From contig NZ_WTYC01000004.1 in assembly GCF_009827325.1 (NCBI RefSeq), positions 62,001 to 126,000 of the forward strand: a stretch of DNA of 64,000 bases. Reading direction: 5' to 3'. Below the pieces are notes generated by a model. The model did not search any database and was not told the origin of the DNA. It worked only from the letters and a program-made list of their open reading frames with translations. Position numbers and translations under genes: made by a program. This document shows positions 50,935-59,657 of the stretch, one piece after another. Source of the DNA: Qipengyuania vulgaris (GTDB lineage Bacteria; Pseudomonadota; Alphaproteobacteria; Sphingomonadales; Sphingomonadaceae). Within the stretch, counting starts at the first letter, position 1. Each line of letters opens with the position of its first letter.

Positions 50935-52200
50935 TCAATTGCCTGTGGATAGGGCAGGACGCAGGGAGTCGATTGAACCGTCGGCACGCTCGACCTGCGG
51001 CAGCCCAATGAGGTGCCGCAACAGCGGAGCGACGTCGGTATTGTCAAAAACGGGCAGCGCCGCGCCGTTCCGGAAGGCCGGACCGTTGGCGATGAACAGC
51101 GACAGCATTTCAGGCGCGTAAGGATCGTATCCGTGGCTGCCACCCGTCCAGCTGGCGGTCGGGGCGGAAGGGGTAATCGTCCAGCCAGTTTCCGGCAGAC
51201 ACAGGTAGGGCGGGATGCGGGCATGCGTTCCGTAGTTGTAGCGAGCGGGGATATTTTCCTTCGCCCAGCAGGTCATGCGTTCGTGGTCCGCAAGGATGGC
51301 TTCGCGGAACGCGTCTGCTTTTCCTTCCGCAGGCTCGAAAGTGCCATAGGCGCCACCTTCCACCAGTCGATAGAGCGAACTGTCGAGGATATCGTCGAGC
51401 ACGATCACGCGCTCCGAACTCGTGGCCGCCATGCCGTGATCGGAAACGATTACGAGATTGGCGGGCTGGCCGAATTCGCGCAGACCCTCGGCGAGCATGG
51501 CTATATGCGCGTCGACATCGCGCAGCGCGGCATTCACTTCCTCGCTGTCCGGTCCAGCATCATGGCCCGCTGTGTCGACCGTGTCGAAATACAGCGTCAG
51601 GAACTCGGGGCGGATGTCCGCCCGGCGGCGCAGCCAGTCGAGCACGGAATTCACGCGCTGCGTGTTCGAAACCTGCATCGAAAACTGCTGCCAGTCGCTC
51701 GGCAAGGTTCCGTCTTCGACCGGGCCCCAGCCTTCGGCAGTGCCGCCCCATGGAACTGCCGAGCCGGGCCAGAACATGGCCGCAGAGCGGATGCCCGCTT
51801 CTTCCGCTTCGACCCAGATGGGTTTCGCGTCGTTCCACCAATAGGGGTCGACGGTTGCCATGGTGAAGACCTCGTCGGGACGGGTTTCGTCTTCCATGCG
51901 GTTGGCGGTGATGCCGTGGTGATCGGGCACGAGACCTGTCACCAGCGTCCAGTGATTGGGGAAGGTCTTTGTGGGGAAAGACGGACGCATCGCCGCGCTC
52001 ACGCCGCCGGTCGCAAGCGAGGAAAGCACCGGCGTAATTCCGCGATCGAGGTAGGATGGATGAAACCCGTCGATGGAGACGAGGATCGTCACTGGTTCGC
52101 GCTGTTCCACCTGTGTCGACGAGACGCTTTCGACCTGCGGTGCGCAGGCCGGGAGAACGGCAGCCGCAGCAAGGGCGAGGGCGGTGACGAATTTCTTCAT
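50935..52200 (-). CDS. Nucleotide pyrophosphatase/phosphodiesterase-family lipoprotein
   Basis: A 421-residue protein of the alkaline-phosphatase superfamily. The signal peptide ends VLPAC with Cys19, so it is a lipoprotein facing the periplasm. Metal ligands and nucleophile are visible in ILVSIDGFHPSYLD, RPSFPTKTFPNHWTLVTG (nucleophile Thr), TVDTAGHDAGPDSEEV and VIVSDHGMAATSS. It likely hydrolyses nucleotide phosphodiester or pyrophosphate bonds. It ends 62 bases before the DUF1206 pair and follows ychF by 20 bases. Confidence 0.9.
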   Translation of the reverse strand: MKKFVTALALAAAAVLPACAPQVESVSSTQVEQREPVTILVSIDGFHPSYLDRGITPVLSSLATGGVSAAMRPSFPTKTFPNHWTLVTGLVPDHHGITANRMEDETRPDEVFTMATVDPYWWNDAKPIWVEAEEAGIRSAAMFWPGSAVPWGGTAEGWGPVEDGTLPSDWQQFSMQVSNTQRVNSVLDWLRRRADIRPEFLTLYFDTVDTAGHDAGPDSEEVNAALRDVDAHIAMLAEGLREFGQPANLVIVSDHGMAATSSERVIVLDDILDSSLYRLVEGGAYGTFEPAEGKADAFREAILADHERMTCWAKENIPARYNYGTHARIPPYLCLPETGWTITPSAPTASWTGGSHGYDPYAPEMLSLFIANGPAFRNGAALPVFDNTDVAPLLRHLIGLPQVERADGSIDSLRPALSTGN

Positions 52201-52220
52201 GGCGACCTGTTTTCCCGCAA

Positions 52221-53321
52221 TCAGACGTTGAATTTGAACAGCATTACGTCGCCATCCTTGACGAGGTATTCCTTGCCTTCCTGGCGCAGCTTGCCCGCCT
52301 CGCGTGCACCGCTTTCGCCGTTCAGCGCGATGTAGTCATCGTATGCAATTGTTTCAGCACGAATAAAGCCGCGCTCGAAATCGGTGTGAATTTCACCCGC
52401 CGCCTGCGGGGCCTTGGCACCTTCGGGGAAGGTCCATGCGCGCGATTCCTTCGGCCCGGCGGTGAAGAAGGTGTTGAGGCCGAGGAGCTTGTAGCCGGCC
52501 TTGATCACACGGGAGAGCCCGCTTTCCTCGAGGCCGAGCTCGGTGAGATATTCGGCGCGGTCTGCGGCATCCATCGACACCAGCTCGCTTTCGATCGCTG
52601 CCGATACGACGACCGCCTGCGCACCTTCGGCCTTGGCCTTTTCGAACACGAGGTCGGAGAAGGCATTACCCTTGGATGCGTCTTCTTCACCCACATTGCA
52701 GACGTAGAGCACCGGCTTGGCGGTGAGCAGCTGCGCCTGACGAAGGACGCGGGCTTCTTCTTCGTCGTTCGGTTCGGTCAAGCAGGCAGGCTTGCCGTCT
52801 CGCAGCAAGGCGAGCGCCTGTCCGAGCACGCTGGCGGTGATCTTCGCTTCCTTATCGCCGGCCGTAGCGCGTTTTTCCGCAGCGGGAACGCGTTTTTCCA
52901 GGCTTTCGAGATCGGACAGCATCAGTTCGGTTTCGACCACCTCGGCATCGGCAATCGGATCGACCTTGTTCGACACATGCTGGATGTCGTCATCCTCGAA
53001 ACAGCGCAGGACATGGACGATGGCATCCACCTCTCGGATATTCCCCAGGAACTGGTTGCCGAGACCTTCGCCCTGGCTCGCACCTTTGACGAGCCCCGCG
53101 ATGTCGACGAAGGCAAGCTGCGTCGGGATGATCTTGGCCGAACCCGCGATCGCCGCGATCTTGTCCAGACGCGGATCGGGCACGGAGACCTGACCCACGT
53201 TCGGCTCAATCGTGCAGAACGGATAGTTCGCGGCCTGTGCGGCCTGCGTTTCGGTCAATGCATTGAAAAGGGTGGACTTGCCGACATTCGGCAGGCCGAC
53301 GATCCCGCAACGGAAACCCAT
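52221..53321 (-). CDS. ychF: Redox-regulated ATPase YchF (Obg family)
   Basis: A 366-residue P-loop protein that binds the ribosome and hydrolyses ATP. It shows the G1 motif GIVGLPNVGKSTLFNALT, G3 DIAGLVKGASQGEGLGNQFL, the region TAKPVLYVCNVGEED in place of a canonical G4, and the TGS-like C-terminus FIRAETIAYDDYI. Length is typical. In many bacteria ychF sits next to pth; here an SDR gene separates them. Confidence 0.96.
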   Translation of the reverse strand: MGFRCGIVGLPNVGKSTLFNALTETQAAQAANYPFCTIEPNVGQVSVPDPRLDKIAAIAGSAKIIPTQLAFVDIAGLVKGASQGEGLGNQFLGNIREVDAIVHVLRCFEDDDIQHVSNKVDPIADAEVVETELMLSDLESLEKRVPAAEKRATAGDKEAKITASVLGQALALLRDGKPACLTEPNDEEEARVLRQAQLLTAKPVLYVCNVGEEDASKGNAFSDLVFEKAKAEGAQAVVVSAAIESELVSMDAADRAEYLTELGLEESGLSRVIKAGYKLLGLNTFFTAGPKESRAWTFPEGAKAPQAAGEIHTDFERGFIRAETIAYDDYIALNGESGAREAGKLRQEGKEYLVKDGDVMLFKFNV

Positions 53322-53386
53322 CTAAAACTCCGGAAACAATGGTCTGGCCGCGCCCTTAGCGGCGGCAGCCGGGGAATGCCAGCATG

Positions 53387-54385
53387 TCAGACATTATGGA
53401 CCGCCTTGATTAGCGGCCCATAGCCGCTTTCGCCCAGCCAGCCGACCTGCGTCTTGGCGGTGACTTCGTTGATCGCGGTCTGAGGGATGTCGCCTCCGCT
53501 GACGGGCAGACGGACCGGGCGTGTTCCTGCGGGCATGCCGAGCACGCGGGCCATGGCGCGGGGAATGTCCATCGGATCGGCACTGCGGCCCGAACCGTCT
53601 TCCTCGCCCATCCGGGCAACGACCTGCGGATAGCCCTCGAGGTGTTGCTCGGCCGCGCGCGCCTTCAATTCGGCGGAGTAACGATTGCGGTTGACCCACA
53701 CCTGGGTCGGATAGCCGCCCGGTTCTATGATTGTGACCCCGATGCCGTGGGGCACCAGTTCGTAAGCCAGCTGTTCGCCCATCGCTTCAACGGCGAATTT
53801 GGTCGCAGAATAATGCCCGGAATAGGGCACGATCACGCGCCCCAGCTGGCTGGAGATGTTGAAGATGTGCCCCTGCTTGCGTGCCCGCATTTTGGGCAAC
53901 ACTGCGCGCGCCAGCCGGTGATAGCCGAAGACATTGGTATCGAAGGCGAGCCGGGTCGCTTCCATGTCCTGCACTTCCGCAGGACCCGTGATGCCGACGC
54001 CCGCATTGTTGACGAGCACGTCCAGCCCGCGGCCGAGTTCGCTTTCCGCGTCGCCAACGGCACCAGCCACTTCCTGGTCCAGCAGCACGTCGAGCTGCTT
54101 TACCCGGATATCGAGATTGTCGTCGCTGGCGAGCTGGCGTAATTCCTCCGCTTCGGGACGCGGGATGTTGCGCATGGTAGCGAACACCGTCGCCCCGAGC
54201 CTTGCGAAGTGTTCTGCAGATAGCCTCCCGAACCCGGAAGAGCAGCCGGTGATGAGGATCGCCTTCCCGGACAGGTCGGGGGCCGGTGTTTCCACCTTGT
54301 CTTGCTGCGCACGGGCGGCAGTTGCAGCGATGGCGCCGGTCGCGGCGGCTCCGGCAAGCAGGGTACGGCGGTCGAGATTTGGCAT
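53387..54385 (-). CDS. SDR-family oxidoreductase with Tat-type signal peptide
   Basis: A 332-residue short-chain dehydrogenase. The N-terminus DRRTLLAGAAATGAIAATAA ends ARAQ and looks like a twin-arginine signal, so the enzyme may be exported already folded with its cofactor. The Rossmann motif ITGCSSGFG, NNAGVG, the Ser in FNISSQLG and the catalytic YSATK are all present. It belongs to the classical SDRs acting on alcohols or ketones; the substrate is unknown. It lies 36 bases after pth on the same strand. Confidence 0.85.
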   Translation of the reverse strand: MPNLDRRTLLAGAAATGAIAATAARAQQDKVETPAPDLSGKAILITGCSSGFGRLSAEHFARLGATVFATMRNIPRPEAEELRQLASDDNLDIRVKQLDVLLDQEVAGAVGDAESELGRGLDVLVNNAGVGITGPAEVQDMEATRLAFDTNVFGYHRLARAVLPKMRARKQGHIFNISSQLGRVIVPYSGHYSATKFAVEAMGEQLAYELVPHGIGVTIIEPGGYPTQVWVNRNRYSAELKARAAEQHLEGYPQVVARMGEEDGSGRSADPMDIPRAMARVLGMPAGTRPVRLPVSGGDIPQTAINEVTAKTQVGWLGESGYGPLIKAVHNV

Positions 54386-54421
54386 CGGCGGGTCTCCTCT
54401 GTTCGGGAGACCCCTAGCAGA

Positions 54422-54991
54422 TCATTCCTGCATTCGCAGGGCGATATCGTTCATGAAACGCACATCGTCATTCTTGGCCAGCCATTCGGCCTCCGCACCG
54501 ATCGCGCCGAGCATGGCGGCCAGATCGTCCATCTCGCTCTTCGCATAGTTGCCCAGTACGTGGCCTGTGACCCGGTCCTTGCTGCCGGGATGGCCGATCC
54601 CGATGCGGACACGGCGGAATTCGGGGCCGAGATGCTGGTTGATCGAACGCAGCCCATTGTGACCCGCCAGCCCGCCACCACGGCGCACCTTCACCTTGAA
54701 AGGCGCAAGGTCGAGCTCGTCGTGGAAGACGGTGAGGTCTTCAACCTCAAGCTTGTAAAAGCGCATTGCCTCGCCCACCGCGCGCCCGCTCTCGTTCATG
54801 TAGGTCGCAGGCTTGAGCAGCACGATCTTCTCGCCGCCGATGCGGCCTTCCTGTACCCAGCCGGAAAACTTCTTCTGGACGGGACCGAACCCGTGGATTT
54901 CGGCAATGGCGTCGCACACGATGAAGCCGATATTGTGCCGGTGCATCGCATATTGCGGTCCGGGATTTCCGAGGCCTGTCCAGATCTGCAT
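54422..54991 (-). CDS. pth: Peptidyl-tRNA hydrolase
   Basis: A 189-residue enzyme that frees tRNA from stalled peptidyl-tRNA. It has the N-terminal GLGNPGPQYAMHRHNIGF with the conserved Asn and catalytic His, TYMNESGRAVG, the segment HDELDLAPFKVKVRRGGGLA and GHNGLRSI. The start MQIWTGLGN is canonical. It follows rplY, the usual neighbour, across a terminator-like hairpin. Confidence 0.96.
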   Translation of the reverse strand: MQIWTGLGNPGPQYAMHRHNIGFIVCDAIAEIHGFGPVQKKFSGWVQEGRIGGEKIVLLKPATYMNESGRAVGEAMRFYKLEVEDLTVFHDELDLAPFKVKVRRGGGLAGHNGLRSINQHLGPEFRRVRIGIGHPGSKDRVTGHVLGNYAKSEMDDLAAMLGAIGAEAEWLAKNDDVRFMNDIALRMQE

Positions 54992-55205
54992 GTTTCGCCT
55001 TTAGCATGCTGCGCGTGCCCCTCAAGCGCCGGGCGCTGCATCTCGGTGCGCAGTGGCGGCGATGCGCAGGCGCGCTTTGACTGCCGTGACCAAGAACCGG
55101 GCCGACGACAGGCCCGGCAAGGGCGACTGCCCGCCCGCAGCGGGTGCGGCTTGCCGCACATCCAGCGAGGACGAAGCTGCGGATGCAGGTTCGGAATACA
55201 AGAAC

Positions 55206-55227
55206 GCCGGCCTCTTTCGAGACCGGC
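55206..55227 (-). terminator. Terminator-like hairpin between rplY and pth
   Basis: On the minus strand GCCGGTCTC, loop GAAA and GAGGCCGGC form a 9-bp stem with one G-U pair, followed by GTTCTTGT. It lies 31 bases after the rplY stop. The 267 bases between rplY and pth otherwise show no convincing gene. Confidence 0.55.
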
Positions 55228-55258
55228 GCCTTGGTGATTTGCGAATGCAAGAAGCGAA

Positions 55259-55951
55259 TTAGTCTTCGCTCTTGTCTTCCTGTTCCTGCTCGGCGTCCTC
55301 GTCCGCACCCTGTTCGGTTGCGGGAACATCCTGCGCATCGGTATCGCCTTCATCTTCGCCTTCGGCGCCTTCGCTCTTCTTGAGCGCGGACGGAGCGACG
55401 AGGGTGGCGATGGTGAAGTCGCGGTCGGTGATGGCGCTTTCGCTGCCAGCCGGAAGCGTCACTTCGCTGATGTGGATCGAATCGCCGACTTCCTTGCCGG
55501 TTACGTCGATTTCGATTTCACCCGGGATCTTGTCGTTTTCGCAGATCAGTTCCAGCTCGTGACGGACAACGTTCAGCACGCCGCCCTTCTTGAGACCCGG
55601 GCTGGCTTCTTCATTGGTGAAGACCACAGGAACCTGGACTTCGATCTTGCCGCCCTTGACCATGCGGAAGAAATCGACGTGCTCGGGGCGGTCGTTGACG
55701 GGGTGAAGCGACACGTCCTTGGGAAGAGTTTTCACCTTCTTGCCACCCAGCTCGATCTCGACGATCGAGTTCATGAAGTGGCCGGTGCCGAGCTGCTTGA
55801 CCAGCTCCTTCTCTTCCACATGGATCAGTGTGGGTTCTTCCTTGCCGCCATAGATCACGGCGGGGACGCGGCCTTCGCGACGCAGTGCACGGGAGGCTCC
55901 CTTGCCAGCCCGTTCGCGCGTCTCGGCCGGAAGTGTCAGAGCATCGCTCAT
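55259..55951 (-). CDS. rplY: 50S ribosomal protein L25/general stress protein Ctc
   Basis: A 230-residue long-form L25 that binds 5S rRNA. The N-terminal L25 domain shows [20 protein letters not shown] and [19 protein letters not shown]; the C-terminal TL5-like domain follows from about residue 100 ([20 protein letters not shown]). The last 35 residues are a very acidic tail ([25 protein letters not shown]). rplY-pth is a standard gene order. Confidence 0.95.
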   Translation of the reverse strand: MSDALTLPAETRERAGKGASRALRREGRVPAVIYGGKEEPTLIHVEEKELVKQLGTGHFMNSIVEIELGGKKVKTLPKDVSLHPVNDRPEHVDFFRMVKGGKIEVQVPVVFTNEEASPGLKKGGVLNVVRHELELICENDKIPGEIEIDVTGKEVGDSIHISEVTLPAGSESAITDRDFTIATLVAPSALKKSEGAEGEDEGDTDAQDVPATEQGADEDAEQEQEDKSED

Positions 55952-56065
55952 GTCGCTTACCTTTCGAATGCAATTAGGTTACTCGGTCCGCCACGCCTCC
56001 AGGGATGACCATGACGCCGAAGCGCGCGCCTATAGCGGCGGTAGGCGGAAAAGCAAGCGCGAAGG

Positions 56066-56959
56066 CTATTGGACGCGCCGAACGGTATAACCTTCGCGTG
56101 CGAGCAGGGCGGGCAAACCATCTTCACCCAAAAGATGTGCCGCGCCCACCGCTATCAGGGGGCGTTCGGGTTGCTGAAGCAACGGCTGCAGGCGGGACAG
56201 CCAGGCCTCATTGCGCGAGGTCAGCAATGCCGCGCGGAGTTCGGGATCGCCCAGAAACCCCTCGCCAGAGGATTTTTCGAGGGCAGGCAAGTCGCCGGTT
56301 TTCCACGCTACCGTCATTTCGGAGGCGCGATCCTTGCGACCGGAAGCCTCGGCTATCACCGCTTCGAGCAGGTCGACCTGCTCGGTTTCAGGCAGGCTGT
56401 CGAAGAGGGACAGCTGCCCGCGTACGCCTTCGAACTCGACAACACTTCGCCCGGCAAACTCGGAGATCAGCGCGCGATCCGCGCCATATTGCGGGTCGCC
56501 TGTGGAAGCCAGTTGCGCGAGTGTCAGGGCCGCAGCCCAGCTTTCCATTGCGTCGAGATGGCCGGTCGGGATTTCTCCCTCGGCAAGGAGCAAATCGAGA
56601 CTGGAGCGTGCGGCCGGGGCGATTCTCGCATGGATCGAGGAGGCGGGTACATCATCGAACGCCATGGACCTGAAGATCAGCGCCATTCCTTCGCGATCGG
56701 AAAGGTCGGCCACCTCGACCAGCAACAGGTCGGCTTCATCGATGACGGCATCGAGACGCCGCGATCGCCACTCGACATCTGCCGGCAGGGCGTGAACGGT
56801 CCCGAACAGCCAACCCTCAATTTCTCCGTCCCGTCCGGCGATCTCGTAGAATGCAGGAAAACCCTCCGCCGAAGCTGCGGCGGAGGGTTCCGATGCATCG
56901 CTGCCGCATGACGCGAGCAGAAATGCCAGTGCTGCGGCAAGCAGTCGGCTAGGGTTCAC
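56066..56959 (-). CDS. TraB/GumN-family lipoprotein, copy 2
   Basis: A 297-residue lipoprotein. The GTG start at 56959 overlaps the TGA of copy 1 (GTGA). The signal peptide ends LLASC with Cys18. The two family motifs are kept: GTVH in WLFGTVHALPADVEW and GxxH in IAVGAAHLLGEDGL. TraB/GumN proteins are proposed metallo-hydrolases; the bacterial function is unsettled. It parallels copy 1 along its whole length, so a tandem duplication is likely. Confidence 0.87.
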   Translation of the reverse strand: MNPSRLLAAALAFLLASCGSDASEPSAAASAEGFPAFYEIAGRDGEIEGWLFGTVHALPADVEWRSRRLDAVIDEADLLLVEVADLSDREGMALIFRSMAFDDVPASSIHARIAPAARSSLDLLLAEGEIPTGHLDAMESWAAALTLAQLASTGDPQYGADRALISEFAGRSVVEFEGVRGQLSLFDSLPETEQVDLLEAVIAEASGRKDRASEMTVAWKTGDLPALEKSSGEGFLGDPELRAALLTSRNEAWLSRLQPLLQQPERPLIAVGAAHLLGEDGLPALLAREGYTVRRVQ

Positions 56960-57876
56960 TGGACGCGGGTCACCTCGATGTCGCGCGAACGCAGGTAATC
57001 CTGCACGCTCTGTTCTCCAGCCAGATGGCCTGCACCGACGGCGATGAAGACCGCACCCGGTTCGTCCATCCGTTCGTCGATCCACTCGGCCCAACGCTCG
57101 TTCCGCTGGTAGAGTAGGGCGGCAGCCACGACCGGATCGGTGAGCCCGCGGTTCATGATCTCGGCCAGGCCATCGGCATCGCCTTCGAGCCATTCGGCGA
57201 CCATCTCGTCCATCATGGTGACGAGGCCATCAAGGTCGCGCGCCGACGCCATCAGGAATTCGATCTGGCTTTCTTGCGGCAGCGTATCGAACAGATCGAT
57301 CTGCTGGTCCGCGGTTTCCAGCGCGCCGCGCTTCGCGGTTTCGGAAGCAGCCGCTTCGACGACCTTCTCGACGCCGCTGGCAGGATCGTAACCCTTTTGC
57401 ATCAGGGGCAGCACCGCCATCGTCATGCCTGCAAACCAGGGTTCGAACCGATCGAACGCCGCAGGCGGCATGCCCAGCTTGGCCAGCGCCGCTTCATAGA
57501 CCGTCCGATCTTCCTCGGAAAGAAGGTCGCGGAGCGACTGGTCCTGCGGCAGCATGGCCTTACCCATGATGGTTGTCTGCAACGCCGGGTCATTCATCGC
57601 ATCGGCGGGGATTTCGGTGACGAGCGTGTCGGCGCTTTCAAGAGCTGCCGCAATGTCCTCGTCATACCATTCGACGTCCTTCGGCAGGACATGGACCGTC
57701 CCGAACAGATAGATGGTCGTGTCCTCGTCGCTCACTTTCCAGAGAGCGGGGCCAGCGGGTGCAGGTGAGGGCGCGGTTGCCGCTGCGGCGGTCTCGACAT
57801 CCTGGGCGTTCGCCGTGGCACAACCGCCAAGCGAGAGTGCAAGGCCGGTGCATGAAGCAAGAAGTACACGTTTCAT
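56956..57876 (-). CDS. TraB/GumN-family lipoprotein, copy 1
   Basis: A 306-residue lipoprotein of the TraB/GumN family. The signal peptide MKRVLLASCTGLALSLGGC ends in lipobox LGGC with Cys19. GTVH is in YLFGTVHVLPKDVEWY and the second GxxH in IAVGAGHLAGEQSV. The ends of copies 1 and 2 (VTRVQ and VRRVQ) are nearly the same. It starts after a 64-base gap from the XRE regulator gene and is coupled to copy 2 by a 4-base overlap. Confidence 0.88.
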   Translation of the reverse strand: MKRVLLASCTGLALSLGGCATANAQDVETAAAATAPSPAPAGPALWKVSDEDTTIYLFGTVHVLPKDVEWYDEDIAAALESADTLVTEIPADAMNDPALQTTIMGKAMLPQDQSLRDLLSEEDRTVYEAALAKLGMPPAAFDRFEPWFAGMTMAVLPLMQKGYDPASGVEKVVEAAASETAKRGALETADQQIDLFDTLPQESQIEFLMASARDLDGLVTMMDEMVAEWLEGDADGLAEIMNRGLTDPVVAAALLYQRNERWAEWIDERMDEPGAVFIAVGAGHLAGEQSVQDYLRSRDIEVTRVQ

Positions 57877-57940
57877 ATGAATGACTTTCTTTTCAAAAGG
57901 ATTGATTTGCATAAATACCGCTTAGAATAAATGACTGGTT

Positions 57941-58138
57941 TCAGGGTACGCTGTCATCGAAAATGTCCTCGATCGGCATATCGAATAGCCGCGCAATACG
58001 AAAGGCGAGTGGCAATGACGGATCGTGCTTGCCCGTCTCGATGGCGTTGACGGCCTGACGCGAGACTTCGAGATGGCCAGCAAGTTCTGCTTGGCTCCAT
58101 TCGCGTTCGGCTCGCAGGACGCGGAGGCGGTTCTTCAT
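57941..58138 (-). CDS. Small XRE-family transcriptional regulator
   Basis: A 65-residue Cro/CI-type helix-turn-helix protein with no further domain. It shows MKNRLRVLRAEREWSQAELA, the recognition helix VSRQAVNAIETGKHDPSLPL and the end RLFDMPIEDIFDD. The ATG overlaps the stop of the upstream membrane-protein gene by 4 bases (ATGA). Pairs of this kind often form autoregulated units. Dyads at 58619-58690 upstream of the pair are candidate binding sites. Confidence 0.9.
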   Translation of the reverse strand: MKNRLRVLRAEREWSQAELAGHLEVSRQAVNAIETGKHDPSLPLAFRIARLFDMPIEDIFDDSVP

Positions 58139-58599
58139 TCGACATTGGTCCCCATCCGGTCGCGCAACAGGCTGGCGAAATATCCAAGATAAAAAGCAAA
58201 TCCGGCAAGCAACGCGATGAGATAGGCATCGCGCAGGGCGGTTGGGATTGTGGTCTCTATGGAGGTCGGATTTCCGCCCGAGCCGATGTAGCTGCCAGCA
58301 GAATAGCCGAGTTCGTAAATGCCGACAGCTGTAAAGCAGAGCAAGTAGACCGCTATGGATCCAACGCAGGTTCTGAGGCCCATGGAACAGAGTTGTCGAT
58401 AATAGTCGTCTGCCTTCAGTTGCATTGCTCCATTGAGAAGCACTCCTATGGAAAGAGCGAGAAAGAGCGGAGGCAGACGCTGGGGACCATGGGCGAAATA
58501 CCAGAGCAGCGCTGCTATGTGCGCTGCAAAGCCGAGCCACATCAGCCAATAATAGCGCGAAAGGTCAGTTTGGGTCGGCGCGTGTTGGGACGAGAACAT
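58135..58599 (-). CDS. Four-helix membrane protein paired with the XRE regulator (unknown function)
   Basis: A 154-residue inner-membrane protein with four hydrophobic segments: YYWLMWLGFAAHIAALLWYF, LPPLFLALSIGVLLNGAMQL, VGSIAVYLLCFTAVGIYELG and DAYLIALLAGFAFYLGYFAS. It is the first gene of the pair and overlaps the regulator by 4 bases. The arrangement suggests a membrane component that modulates the small regulator, but this is inference and no family is recognised. Confidence 0.75.
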   Translation of the reverse strand: MFSSQHAPTQTDLSRYYWLMWLGFAAHIAALLWYFAHGPQRLPPLFLALSIGVLLNGAMQLKADDYYRQLCSMGLRTCVGSIAVYLLCFTAVGIYELGYSAGSYIGSGGNPTSIETTIPTALRDAYLIALLAGFAFYLGYFASLLRDRMGTNVE

Positions 58600-58618
58600 A
58601 TAGATTGAGTTTCCCGGT

Positions 58619-58690
58619 GTCAGGTTGACCTGACTATATGTCGCGATTCGCTGACAATGTCAACACTACCTGACATCATGTCGTGATAAC
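58619..58690. promoter_or_regulatory. Operator array between the XRE/membrane pair and glyQ
   Basis: Several dyads lie in 72 bases: GTCAGGTTGACCTGAC (58619-58634, 7-bp arms), TGACAATGTCA (58652-58662) and GACATCATGTC (58672-58682), plus further ACCTGAC and ACCTGTC half-sites. On the minus strand TTGACA (58663-58658) and TATA-like CATATAGT (near 58642-58635) form a promoter that overlaps them. Autoregulation by the XRE protein is likely; an effect on glyQ is possible. Confidence 0.6.
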
Positions 58691-58757
58691 CTGTCATTTT
58701 CTCTCCCGCCGCACTGCGGCATTGACCCGTTTTCACGCTTCCGCCATTGCCCCGCGG

Positions 58758-59657
58758 ATGGACCGTAATCCGCAAAATTCCTTTCAGGACATGATCCTCG
58801 CGTTGCATGATTTCTGGAGCGCGAACGGGTGCCTTATCCTGCAGCCCTATGACATGCGTATGGGCGCGGGCACCTTCCACACTGCCACCACGCTGCGTGC
58901 GCTCGGGCCGGAGCCGTGGAATGCGGCATTCGTGCAGCCCTGCCGCCGTCCGACCGACGGGCGCTATGGCGAAAACCCGAACCGGCTCCAGCACTATTAC
59001 CAGTACCAGGTGATCCTGAAGCCGAGCCCGCCGGACATCCAGGACCTTTACCTCGAAAGCCTGCGGGTGATCGGCATCGATCCTCTGAAGCACGACATCC
59101 GCTTCGTTGAAGACGACTGGGAAAGCCCGACGCTCGGCGCATGGGGCCTCGGCTGGGAAGTCTGGTGCGACGGGATGGAAGTCACCCAGTTCACCTATTT
59201 CCAGCAGATGGGCGGCTTCGACTGCAAGCCGGTGGCGGGCGAACTGACCTACGGGCTCGAACGCCTCGCCATGTACATCCAGGGCGTCGACAACGTCTAC
59301 GATCTCGACTTCAACGGACGCGGCGTCAGCTACGGCGACGTGTTCCTCGAGAACGAGAAACAGATGTCAAAATGGAACTTCGAGGTCGCCGAGACCGACG
59401 CCCTGTTCGACCTGTTCAACAAGGCCGAGGCCGAGTGCAAGAACGCGCTTGCCAATGAAGTGCCCATTGCCGCCTATGAACAGGCGGTCGAGGCCAGCCA
59501 CATCTTCAACCTGCTTCAGGCGCGCGGCGTAATCAGCGTGCAGGAACGCGCCAGCTACATGGGCCGCGTCCGCGATCTGGCGCGTGGCAGCTGCGAAGCG
59601 CACATGGCCAAGGAAGCGCTCGTCTGGGCCGAGAAATATCCGGAGTGGAGCGCATGA
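58758..59657 (+). CDS. glyQ: Glycyl-tRNA synthetase alpha subunit
   Basis: A 299-residue class II aminoacyl-tRNA synthetase subunit holding the catalytic site that activates glycine. It shows [40 protein letters not shown] (motif 2 region), [12 protein letters not shown] and [15 protein letters not shown] (motif 3 region). The start MDRNPQNSF is preferred. The stop overlaps the glyS start by 4 bases (ATGA). Confidence 0.97.
   Translation: MDRNPQNSFQDMILALHDFWSANGCLILQPYDMRMGAGTFHTATTLRALGPEPWNAAFVQPCRRPTDGRYGENPNRLQHYYQYQVILKPSPPDIQDLYLESLRVIGIDPLKHDIRFVEDDWESPTLGAWGLGWEVWCDGMEVTQFTYFQQMGGFDCKPVAGELTYGLERLAMYIQGVDNVYDLDFNGRGVSYGDVFLENEKQMSKWNFEVAETDALFDLFNKAEAECKNALANEVPIAAYEQAVEASHIFNLLQARGVISVQERASYMGRVRDLARGSCEAHMAKEALVWAEKYPEWSA

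Noticed and set aside
58600..58757. T-box or glycine riboswitch before glyQ
   Set aside because: No T-box sequence or tandem glycine aptamer is seen; the region holds operator-like dyads instead.
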